A stretch of DNA of 64,000 bases, taken from Clostridiales bacterium (GTDB lineage Bacteria; Bacillota; Clostridia; Saccharofermentanales; Saccharofermentanaceae). The notes beneath the pieces are model-generated. The model saw nothing but the letters and a program-made list of their open reading frames with translations, did no database searches and was not told the origin of the DNA. How positions within the stretch are numbered: the stretch's first letter is position 1; each line of letters opens with the position of its first letter. The DNA is taken from positions 83,045 to 147,044 of the forward strand of contig JAGAXM010000006.1 in NCBI GenBank assembly GCA_017940895.1. Direction: 5' to 3'. Shown one piece after another: positions 32,300-39,573 of the stretch. The position numbers were made by a program, and so were the translations under genes.

Positions 32300-32328
32300 A
32301 TTATAAAACAAAGTTTACTTAATGTCTA
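32300..32328 (-). promoter_or_regulatory. Promoter of the downstream lipoprotein gene
   Basis: On the minus strand TAGACA (32328-32323), a 17-nt spacer and TATAAT (32305-32300). Each of the tandem lipoprotein genes may thus be transcribed separately. Confidence 0.68.
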
Positions 32329-32357
32329 ATTTTCGTTAACGGATTATTCACACATCA

Positions 32358-33620
32358 TCAGTCTTCTCTAACCGTGCATGTGGAGTCCGCCAGTACTTCG
32401 CCGTCAAGGTTGTACATTACGCATCTGTACTCGCCTGCGACGAGATTACCGTATCTGTTAAGTTCCGCATTAGGATCATAATCGGGTCCGTAATAAGCTT
32501 CGATCCAGTATCCCTGATCAGTGCATACATCGCTTGTAAAGATCAGCTCGCCGTCACGGTAATACTCATAAGTAAACTCCCATGTGACCGACTGACCCGG
32601 ATCTGTAGGAATGATATCAAGTTCTATCTGATCGACATTTGTATAGACATCATCCCATGAGAAATACCACTCGATACGATCGATAATGTCCTCGTTAATC
32701 TCTATGTGTTCAGACGAGACAGTACATGTGGAATCTGCAAGAACATTGCCTGCGAGGTCATACATTACGCATCTGTATTCGCCCGAGACAAGATAGCCGT
32801 CCTCATTAAGCTCGGCATTATCATCGTAATCGGGACCGTAATAAGCTTCGATATAGTAACCGACATCGGTACAGATATCACTTGTGAAGATAAGCTCGCC
32901 GTCACGGTAATACTCGTAAGTAAACTCGAAAGGCACCTCCATGCCGTCCGTCGTAGTCATGATATCAAGTTCGATCTGTGAGTAGTTATAATAAACACCG
33001 TCATCCGAATAGTACCAGACGATGCCGTCAACATAATCCAGAAGAGGCTCTATAAAGTCCATATGAGCGACAGCATCATAGAAACCGTATACAGAGAATA
33101 TCTTTCTGCCGTTCGTATCATCAACGAGCCACATGTCATATGCATAAACAAAGTCGATGGTCTGGGAAACTTCAGTCGTTGCGGCATTGCGGTCACTTAT
33201 CGCATCGATATAATCACTGACAGAGCCTCCGTCCTCAGAGATCTGCTCATAGATCGACTGATAATCGATCATTGTATAAGTTATATTTACGCTCGCCTCT
33301 TCATTCTTTCTCGAAGAAAAGACCGAATCCTCATCTATCTCATAAGACAAAGAATCCGCGATTATATCGACGATCTCGTAGTACTTGTCATTATCTGCAT
33401 TTGTCCCTGAAAGGTAGTACTCCAGGTCATCCTCCACCTCTTCACCGTTGATCATAAGATCGAGGATCTTTTTTACCTTCCCTTTTACCACCGCAGATGC
33501 ATACGCATCGGCAGCTTCGAGAACCGCTTCATCATCACTGTCAAAAAAAGCGCATCCGCCCAGAGATGCCAGCATGGCGGCACAAAGCACAGAGGCTGTT
33601 AACTTCTTAACTGCTTTCAT
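32358..33620 (-). CDS. Lipoprotein with internally duplicated C-terminal domain
   Basis: The 420-residue protein has lipobox Cys23 (SLGGC). The N-terminal domain (about 24-195) parallels that of its neighbour (DDEAVLEAADAYASAV). The C-terminal half holds two copies of a 116-residue unit, each with VWYYS or EWYFS, a conserved IELDI, FEFTYEYYRDGELIFTSD, YIEAYYGPDYD, GEYRCVMY and LADSTCTV. The unit looks like an immunoglobulin-like or carbohydrate-binding beta fold, exposed on the cell surface. GGAGGAACG precedes the start. Its ligand is unknown. Confidence 0.72.
   Translation of the reverse strand: MKAVKKLTASVLCAAMLASLGGCAFFDSDDEAVLEAADAYASAVVKGKVKKILDLMINGEEVEDDLEYYLSGTNADNDKYYEIVDIIADSLSYEIDEDSVFSSRKNEEASVNITYTMIDYQSIYEQISEDGGSVSDYIDAISDRNAATTEVSQTIDFVYAYDMWLVDDTNGRKIFSVYGFYDAVAHMDFIEPLLDYVDGIVWYYSDDGVYYNYSQIELDIMTTTDGMEVPFEFTYEYYRDGELIFTSDICTDVGYYIEAYYGPDYDDNAELNEDGYLVSGEYRCVMYDLAGNVLADSTCTVSSEHIEINEDIIDRIEWYFSWDDVYTNVDQIELDIIPTDPGQSVTWEFTYEYYRDGELIFTSDVCTDQGYWIEAYYGPDYDPNAELNRYGNLVAGEYRCVMYNLDGEVLADSTCTVRED
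32366..33033 (-). repeat. Two tandem 348-bp repeats inside the lipoprotein gene
   Basis: Copies lie at about 32366-32685 and 32714-33033, offset by exactly 348 bp (116 codons). A long stretch around CTCGCCGTCACGGTAATACT (32547 and 32895) is nearly identical between them at nucleotide level, including synonymous positions, which indicates a recent or homogenised duplication. Confidence 0.85.
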
Positions 33621-33641
33621 AAACGTTCCTCCTGACAGGCA

Positions 33642-34880
33642 TCAGTATAGCATACAGACAAATGATATCTCTTCGTTTTTCCAAACGGCTTTGATATCGC
33701 CTTTGTACTGACGGCAGATATTCTGCGCGATGGAAAGGCCTATTCCGTACCCGCCTTTGTCTATGTTATGTGATTTGTCTTCGCGGTAGAAACGCTCGAA
33801 AAACTTATTGTAATCCGTGTTGGCTCCGTCTTTGTAAGTGTTGCTCACGGTAAGGCGTATTCCTTTTCGCACAGGGGTAAGTCCCACTGTTATGCTTCCC
33901 TTCTCGTCACAGTACTTAATCGCATTGTCGAGAAGTATCGTAGTAAGCTGCATGATCTTGCTCGCATCCGCGGTCATCTTAACGTCCTTGGCGATGTGCT
34001 TCTCCAGGGTAAGCTCAGACTTCGCTGCCACGGGCTCGAAAGTCTTTACCACAGACTCCACAATCTGCGTTATCTCTATCTCGGCCATCTCCGACTTATC
34101 TTCTATCTCCTGAGCCTTAGAGATCATTACAAGATTGGCGATAAGTCCGTTCATGTGATCGATCTGCTTCAGAGTAGACTCCGACCACTCATCCTCTCCG
34201 TTTATCATCTGACTCATCTCGGTGTTGGCGCGGATGACGGACAGCGGGGTCTTAAGCTCGTGACTCGCATTGGTTATAAAGTCCTTCTGCTTCTCGAGGT
34301 TCTCTATCTCGGGTGCTACCGCCGCCTCCGAGAAATGAACTACCAGGATATATGTCACGGCAAGTCCCGCCAGGCACACTACCAGCGATATAAGAAGAAG
34401 TCTTCTGAGCGCATTTGTCTCTGCCGACGCATCGATAAACGCCAGCGTCTGTCCTTCCGGAGTATCAGCATACTTATACCAGATTCTGCCTCTTTGACCG
34501 TATCCTGTCGGTCCGCGTTTTACCTCTTCACAAAGACGGATGATCTCAGTCTCGGAACCTGCAGCAAATCGCCCGTCCAACATGATCAAATTGCCGTCGG
34601 TATCATAGCTTATCAGCCAGTAATCCGACTGTTCCCTTACACTTATGGTAAAGATCTCCGTGAGTCTCGGGTCATCGTTATAGTATTCGTCGAATGATAT
34701 ATCGGAAGAAATACTCTCACTTGCGATCAGTGCATCAAGGCTCGATCTTATCGCCCTGTGGGACACGAACATACTCGCTAGGAATATCGTGCCTCCGATA
34801 AAAAGCATCGCAAGAAACATCGCAAGCATCGCGATCCCGATAAACTTCTGCTTGAGTCTTTCTATAGTGCGGTTATTCAT
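33642..34880 (-). CDS. Membrane sensor histidine kinase
   Basis: This 412-residue sensor has two membrane helices (about 13-38 and 160-181) around an extracellular sensing domain, then no clear HAMP. The phosphoacceptor is His207 in ITNASHELKTPLSVIR. The ATPase domain shows the N box TILLDNAIKYC and the G box GGYGIGLSIAQNI. It starts inside the 3' end of the response regulator gene (8-bp overlap), so the two are a cognate pair. The signal is unknown; adjacent lipoproteins may be targets or sensors. Confidence 0.93.
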   Translation of the reverse strand: MNNRTIERLKQKFIGIAMLAMFLAMLFIGGTIFLASMFVSHRAIRSSLDALIASESISSDISFDEYYNDDPRLTEIFTISVREQSDYWLISYDTDGNLIMLDGRFAAGSETEIIRLCEEVKRGPTGYGQRGRIWYKYADTPEGQTLAFIDASAETNALRRLLLISLVVCLAGLAVTYILVVHFSEAAVAPEIENLEKQKDFITNASHELKTPLSVIRANTEMSQMINGEDEWSESTLKQIDHMNGLIANLVMISKAQEIEDKSEMAEIEITQIVESVVKTFEPVAAKSELTLEKHIAKDVKMTADASKIMQLTTILLDNAIKYCDEKGSITVGLTPVRKGIRLTVSNTYKDGANTDYNKFFERFYREDKSHNIDKGGYGIGLSIAQNICRQYKGDIKAVWKNEEISFVCMLY

Positions 34881-35544
34881 CTGATAATGTAAACGAATCT
34901 CCTTTACCGCCCTTTATATTAACGGCGGTCACGACAGCACGGAGCTTATTCTTAAGGTAAGACACGTAAAGCCACACTGTATCCTCATCCGCATCCTGCT
35001 CATTGTTCCATATCTTCCACAGGAGATAATCTGAAGCCAACTGACGACCGGGGTTTCTCATAAACTCACGCATCAGCTCATACTCTTTAAGAGACAGTCT
35101 GACCGTGTTCTCCGCGCTTAACGACAGATCTTCCCCGTTAAGAACAAGTCCCGCATATGTAATCTTATCCCGGGGGGCATCACTGCTGCCGCGTCTTACC
35201 AGTGCTCTTGTCCTTGCCAAAAGCTCCTTCATGGCGAAAGGCTTGGTCAGATAATCGTCGGCTCCGGCATCAAGTCCTGCGACGCGGTCATCAATATCGC
35301 TTTTTGCCGTAAGCAGCATGACCGGCGTCATGTTGTGTCTCTGTCTCATATTTGAAAGCACGGTTATGCCGTCCACCTTCGGCATCATGATATCCATGAT
35401 CACAGCGTCATAACCGTTGTTCGTGATCATATCCATCGCCTGCTGTCCGTCGTATGCCGAATCGACCTCAAAGCCTTCGTGCTTCAGAAGGACAGTCACG
35501 GCATGATTCAGATCTTTCGTATCTTCCGCAAGTAATATCTTCAT
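34873..35544 (-). CDS. OmpR-family response regulator
   Basis: The protein has 223 residues. The receiver domain has acidic residues Glu7-Asp8 and phosphoacceptor Asp51 in VIMDIMMP, with a conserved Lys in DYLTKPFAM. A winged-helix DNA-binding domain follows (LSLKEYELMREFMRNPG...DEDTVWLYVSYLKNKL). It precedes and overlaps the histidine kinase gene and begins 1 bp after the alarmone synthetase stop with no clear ribosome site, which points to translational coupling. Its regulon is not evident here. Confidence 0.94.
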   Translation of the reverse strand: MKILLAEDTKDLNHAVTVLLKHEGFEVDSAYDGQQAMDMITNNGYDAVIMDIMMPKVDGITVLSNMRQRHNMTPVMLLTAKSDIDDRVAGLDAGADDYLTKPFAMKELLARTRALVRRGSSDAPRDKITYAGLVLNGEDLSLSAENTVRLSLKEYELMREFMRNPGRQLASDYLLWKIWNNEQDADEDTVWLYVSYLKNKLRAVVTAVNIKGGKGDSFTLSDE

Positions 35545-35545
35545 C

Positions 35546-36130
35546 TTACAATTGTCCGTAAATCATATTTCTTATCGTCTGCATGGATATATCCGTGGAC
35601 GCGAGCTCGTCGGCACACCGCTTAAGCTCTGCCGTTATAAGCTCCTTGTTCACGTTGATATCCTTCTTGTATTTGATGTCATGTTCGAGTGCCGCCCACG
35701 TATCCATCGATATGGTTCTGATCTGAATCTCGGCATAGTAGCCCTCTTCATTCTGAACGATCATATGATAGCTTCTGTATCCGTTCGGCTTGGCATTCGA
35801 GATATAGTCCTTCTCATCGATGATCTTTATATCATCAAACTCCCTTATCGCATCCCTTACCTTGAACGTATCATCAACAAATGTGCAGACTATTCTTATA
35901 CCGACTATGTCGCGTATATTCGCCACGATGTTATCCGGAGTAACTTCTATATTCTTTTTCCTGCACTTCTCAAGAACGCTCTCCTCACTCTTGATCCTTC
36001 CCATCGTGTGATCGATCAGATTGGTCCCATAAAAAGCCTCGAGCGTCTGCTCCATGCGGGAGATCTTCTGCTCGAGATTGTCTTTGAAAGAAAGCAGCTT
36101 GTAGTAGTGCGCACCGTATAAGTTTTCCAT
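35546..36130 (-). CDS. Small alarmone synthetase (RelQ-like GTP pyrophosphokinase)
   Basis: This 194-residue single-domain RelA/SpoT synthetase transfers pyrophosphate from ATP to GDP or GTP, making (p)ppGpp. Synthetase motifs seen are GIRIVCTFVDD, KPNGYRSYHMIV and YAEIQIRTISMDTWAALEHDIKYKK. There is no HD hydrolase, TGS or ACT domain. Its linkage to a two-component system, with the regulator translated after it, is notable. No ribosome site precedes ATG 36130; a -10-like TATTAT lies 6 nt upstream. Confidence 0.9.
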   Translation of the reverse strand: MENLYGAHYYKLLSFKDNLEQKISRMEQTLEAFYGTNLIDHTMGRIKSEESVLEKCRKKNIEVTPDNIVANIRDIVGIRIVCTFVDDTFKVRDAIREFDDIKIIDEKDYISNAKPNGYRSYHMIVQNEEGYYAEIQIRTISMDTWAALEHDIKYKKDINVNKELITAELKRCADELASTDISMQTIRNMIYGQL

Positions 36131-36142
36131 GCAAATATAATA
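36131..36142 (-). promoter_or_regulatory. -10-like TATTAT six nt before the alarmone synthetase gene
   Basis: On the minus strand TATTAT (36142-36137) directly follows the hairpin at 36144-36167, and ATG 36130 comes 6 nt later. No Shine-Dalgarno; no clear -35. Leaderless type. Confidence 0.38.
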
Positions 36143-36167
36143 ACACCTCTTCCCTAAGAAAGAGGTG
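36137..36167 (-). terminator. Hairpin ending the AspT-like transporter transcript
   Basis: On the minus strand CACCTCTT (36167-36160) pairs with AAGAGGTG (36151-36144) across 8 nt, followed by TTATTATATTT, a broken T-tract. Confidence 0.55.
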
Positions 36168-36197
36168 TAAAAGTAAGGTATCAGTTTTAAGCTTCGC

Positions 36198-37472
36198 TTA
36201 CTGGATGTAAGTTAAGAACTGTGATGCAAGTACAACCGATACGAGAGCGATCGGGTATGTAGCCGCATAAGCTGAAGCAACGTTTGAAGTTCCGGAGGAC
36301 TGGATGAGAGCACCAAGTGCAGGTGTACTTGTCATGCCTCCCGTGATGGAACCCAGGTTGTTCAGAAGACTCAGCTTGAGAACGTACTTCGCGAAGAAGA
36401 AACCTACAAAGAGAGGAACGATCGTCATGAGCGCGCCCCATACGAAGAGGAGTCCGCCGTAAACCTTAAGTGTGTCTACGAATGCAGCGCCGCCCTCGAT
36501 ACCTGCACCGATAAGGAACAGTACGAGACCGAACTCCTGGAAGATGGAGAGCAGGTGCTCCTTAACCTTCAGGTCGAGCTTGCCGATATGGCCGAAGTGA
36601 CCGAAGATGAGACCCATGATCAAAGGTCCGCCTGTAGCTCCGAGGCTGAAGGAAGAACCTCCGGGAAGGGGGATCGTGATGCTACCGAGAATGAGTCCTA
36701 CCATAACAGTAAGAGCGAAAGCTCCGCATCCGAACTTATCAAGTGTGAACAGCTTGGTGGATATGGACTTCTCACCGTCGAAATCACCTACAGGTGCAAG
36801 GAGAGATTTCTCATGATCCATGTTTGCCTTAAGAAGTCTCGGAATGATCTGTACAAACAGAACTACTCCGATAACTCCGAAAGGATAAGCAACAGCATGT
36901 CCTACTGCGATCTCGCTGTAGAACTCGGAACCTTCAAGAGCTCCCTGAGCCGCAGCGAAAGCAGGTGTACTTGTAAGGGCTCCGGACATAAGTCCGACCG
37001 ACATAGCTGAAGTCATGTTGGGTACGAGTATGGTAACGAGGGCTGTTACAAGGCTTCCCGATGCAATGATGAGAAGTCCGAGAAGAATATATGACTTGGC
37101 ATTCTTCTTGAGGTTCTTGAAGAATGTAGGACCTGCGATAAGACCTACTGAAGTAACAAACAGGATAAGACCGATGTTCTGAATAATCTTAAACCAGGTA
37201 TCGATAGTACCGAGCTTCTCAGCCCATCCTGCAATGCATCCTTCGTGGCCTTCATAACCAACTGTTACACCCTTAAAGTGACCAAAAACAAGTGCCACGA
37301 TGAAGATAGCCGCAGTACCGAGCGAAACTCCCTTAATGTTGATCTTTCCGATGAGATAACCTATAAAGATTATCGCGAACATAAAGAAAAGCGCCAATGA
37401 GGTTCCCTTTATGCTGAAAAGAAAATGTCCGGCCGCTTCAAGAAATTTTACGGAAAAACCGCCAAAATCCAT
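36198..37472 (-). CDS. AspT/YidE-type membrane transporter without TrkA-C domains
   Basis: The 424-residue protein has about ten membrane helices arranged as two repeated halves, each with a TSTPA signature: GLMSGALTSTPAFAAAQ in the first half and GSITGGMTSTPALGALIQ in the second. This is the aspartate:alanine exchanger membrane domain (PF06826 type). The usual cytoplasmic TrkA-C pair between the halves is missing; only about 45 hydrophilic residues are there. Probable substrates are amino or dicarboxylic acids, by family only. A strong promoter within an inverted repeat lies upstream. Confidence 0.82.
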   Translation of the reverse strand: MDFGGFSVKFLEAAGHFLFSIKGTSLALFFMFAIIFIGYLIGKINIKGVSLGTAAIFIVALVFGHFKGVTVGYEGHEGCIAGWAEKLGTIDTWFKIIQNIGLILFVTSVGLIAGPTFFKNLKKNAKSYILLGLLIIASGSLVTALVTILVPNMTSAMSVGLMSGALTSTPAFAAAQGALEGSEFYSEIAVGHAVAYPFGVIGVVLFVQIIPRLLKANMDHEKSLLAPVGDFDGEKSISTKLFTLDKFGCGAFALTVMVGLILGSITIPLPGGSSFSLGATGGPLIMGLIFGHFGHIGKLDLKVKEHLLSIFQEFGLVLFLIGAGIEGGAAFVDTLKVYGGLLFVWGALMTIVPLFVGFFFAKYVLKLSLLNNLGSITGGMTSTPALGALIQSSGTSNVASAYAATYPIALVSVVLASQFLTYIQ

Positions 37473-37498
37473 AAATACACACCCTCTCTTTTTTGAAT

Positions 37499-37557
37499 AA
37501 AAACCGCAACATTTATAAAACTTTTGAAAGTACTTGTCAATTTATTTGGCGGTTTTA
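37499..37557 (-). promoter_or_regulatory. Promoter flanked by an AAAACCGC/GCGGTTTT inverted repeat
   Basis: On the minus strand TTGACA (37540-37535), 17 nt, TATAAA (37517-37512) form a strong promoter. The 8-bp arms AAAACCGC (37500-37507) and GCGGTTTT (37549-37556) flank it symmetrically, about 10 bp beyond the -35 and 5 bp beyond the -10. They could be an operator pair, or, for transcription from upstream, a long-loop terminator. Confidence 0.65.
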
Positions 37558-37582
37558 TCCCAAAAATCAAGCAGTCTTTATG

Positions 37583-39505
37583 TTAAACGTACCAGTAACA
37601 CCACAGATAGAACATGGTGAATGCATAAAGCACCCATATCCTTCCCATCACCCATGTATGCGTGCACTGATAGGATATGAGATCCTTGGAGGCTTCAGCT
37701 TCAACACGGGGTCTGTTCTTAAAAAGCATAACCCCTGTAGCGATAACAACCGCGAACAACGCAGACGGGATCAGTGTCATCAACAAAGAAGAAATGTTAT
37801 TCATGATATCAGCCATTGCAACACCGGAATATTCATAGCCGGTTATTCCCGGAAAGATACCGAGGTTTACCATTTCCATAGACGCCTCGGTAAGGTTACC
37901 TGTCAGTATAAGCATAAACTCCAGAAGTATACTCATAAATACAAGCTTCGAGTTCTCCTTATAGAACGGGATGAGAAAACATAATGCCATTATGAGCGGA
38001 ATCAGCCACTGTGAATGCCAATCTACAAGCACCATGAACGATCCGTAAGAAACAAATATCAGCAACATAGACTTGAACAGCATTTCTTTTTTATTCCCGA
38101 TATCAGCCTTACTGAAAAACGCATATGCACAAATAAGCGCAAATACTACAACAAAGATACCTATCTTATTATCCTCAAGTCTGGCAACGAATTCCGGATT
38201 ATTCGAATTCATCCTGACAATAGCATTGTATCCGGGATTATTACCAAACAGCAATCCGGTGATTATCTTCGAAGACATACCGATACCGACATCCAAAATA
38301 ATATATCGGATCTTCTTCTCCGCAAGCAGTATCAAAGGGATCAGAATAAGTATCGGGAAAAACTTCATTGCAATCGCCATCGATAAAAATAAAGAAAACA
38401 ACTTGTACTTCTTCTTTATATAGAATCTCATGGCAATTACTATTAGTAAAACATACAGAATATCTATCTGCCCGAATGCAACTGTAATAAACGGTACCAC
38501 AGACGAAGATGCAAACAGCATTACTACATCATCTCTGTAACGATCTCCGAGACCGGATTCTGCTGCCAGCTTCCTTACCATAACGAAGGTAACAATCATC
38601 AACAGAATAAGCCACAGAGACAGATAAAATGATCCGTAAGCCGCCTGACCGCCATATATAAAGTACACCGGTAAAAGCACTATCGCCGCAGGAAAAACAA
38701 TCAGAAAATTATAATCACAAACAAACAGACGATCCGCAACGGGATAATCGTACTCATGGATATATGAATAATCCATATAATCAAAGAAATGACCGTGACG
38801 GAAAGCGTCCAGCATATTGAAGGCACTCTTCGCTACGCTTAAAAGATCATGACCCTGACTTAAAAACAGCAAAGCAAATTCCACTACCACAACGATAAGC
38901 AGGATATCAAACACCCGGGTTTCTCTGAAGTTTTTCTTATCAAGGTTCCAAACAGTACCGATTGCCAAAATTCCGACAAAAGCATACAGAACAAGGAATA
39001 TCCATTTCATCGGGGAGCCGTTATCGTGCCCTTTGACACCGAATACGATCTGAGAATCGTCACCCGAAACTATGACAGTAGACGGATTCAGAAGCTCGTC
39101 AGTCTCCACATATTCAAGATCGATTCTGAGTGTATAAGTCTCACCTTTGCGGACGGGCGTATTACCGGAAGCAATATCCGAATCATATGCGGATGTTATA
39201 TCCTTATGAAGAACCGTATTGCCTTCCGGATCAATAAGATCGGCCGTCCCGATTATCCTTCCCGGCTCTATCTCAAAATACAGATCCACACCACGGATAT
39301 TGTCAAAAGGCATCTCAAAAGAAGATTCGTATACATCTCCCGAGCAGATGCTGACACGCTTCATTCCCTTACCGGCATTAAACTCGCATGTCCGTGTCCA
39401 AACAGAAAGGTTCGGTAATACAGTAACCATCAAGATATACAAAACGATCAGTACTACCGCCGTTACTCCGAGATTCTTATACTTATTCTTCTTTGCTTCC
39501 GACAT
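37583..39505 (-). CDS. GT87-like polyprenol-phosphate-dependent glycosyltransferase (GT-C fold), membrane
   Basis: The 640-residue membrane protein has an N-terminal helix, an extracytoplasmic beta domain (about 35-155), then about eleven helices. The segment FGQIDILYVLLIVIAMRFY followed by SMAIAMKFFPILILIPL resembles the GQ.D and K-F/Y-P motifs of GT87/DUF2029 mannosyltransferase-like enzymes, which transfer sugars from polyprenyl phosphates outside the membrane. I start at ATG 39505: the longer open frame runs through the ppdK terminator hairpin. There is no good ribosome site. Donor and acceptor are unknown. Confidence 0.68.
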   Translation of the reverse strand: MSEAKKNKYKNLGVTAVVLIVLYILMVTVLPNLSVWTRTCEFNAGKGMKRVSICSGDVYESSFEMPFDNIRGVDLYFEIEPGRIIGTADLIDPEGNTVLHKDITSAYDSDIASGNTPVRKGETYTLRIDLEYVETDELLNPSTVIVSGDDSQIVFGVKGHDNGSPMKWIFLVLYAFVGILAIGTVWNLDKKNFRETRVFDILLIVVVVEFALLFLSQGHDLLSVAKSAFNMLDAFRHGHFFDYMDYSYIHEYDYPVADRLFVCDYNFLIVFPAAIVLLPVYFIYGGQAAYGSFYLSLWLILLMIVTFVMVRKLAAESGLGDRYRDDVVMLFASSSVVPFITVAFGQIDILYVLLIVIAMRFYIKKKYKLFSLFLSMAIAMKFFPILILIPLILLAEKKIRYIILDVGIGMSSKIITGLLFGNNPGYNAIVRMNSNNPEFVARLEDNKIGIFVVVFALICAYAFFSKADIGNKKEMLFKSMLLIFVSYGSFMVLVDWHSQWLIPLIMALCFLIPFYKENSKLVFMSILLEFMLILTGNLTEASMEMVNLGIFPGITGYEYSGVAMADIMNNISSLLMTLIPSALFAVVIATGVMLFKNRPRVEAEASKDLISYQCTHTWVMGRIWVLYAFTMFYLWCYWYV

Positions 39506-39516
39506 ATTCTCAATAA

Positions 39517-39556
39517 ATGAATTCGGCTGCCCGGGAATCCCCGAACAGCCGAAATA
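39517..39556 (-). terminator. Hairpin ending the ppdK transcript
   Basis: On the minus strand TTTCGGCTG and CAGCCGAA form the outer stem around CGGGGATTCCCGG, starting about 18 nt after the ppdK stop; the following ATTCATTTATT is a broken T-tract. Confidence 0.65.
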
Positions 39557-39573
39557 ATACAACTTAACTCATA

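Noticed and set aside
39506..39562. 19-codon extension of the glycosyltransferase gene
   Set aside because: It translates the ppdK terminator hairpin; ATG 39505 matches the start of the charged N-terminus before the first helix.
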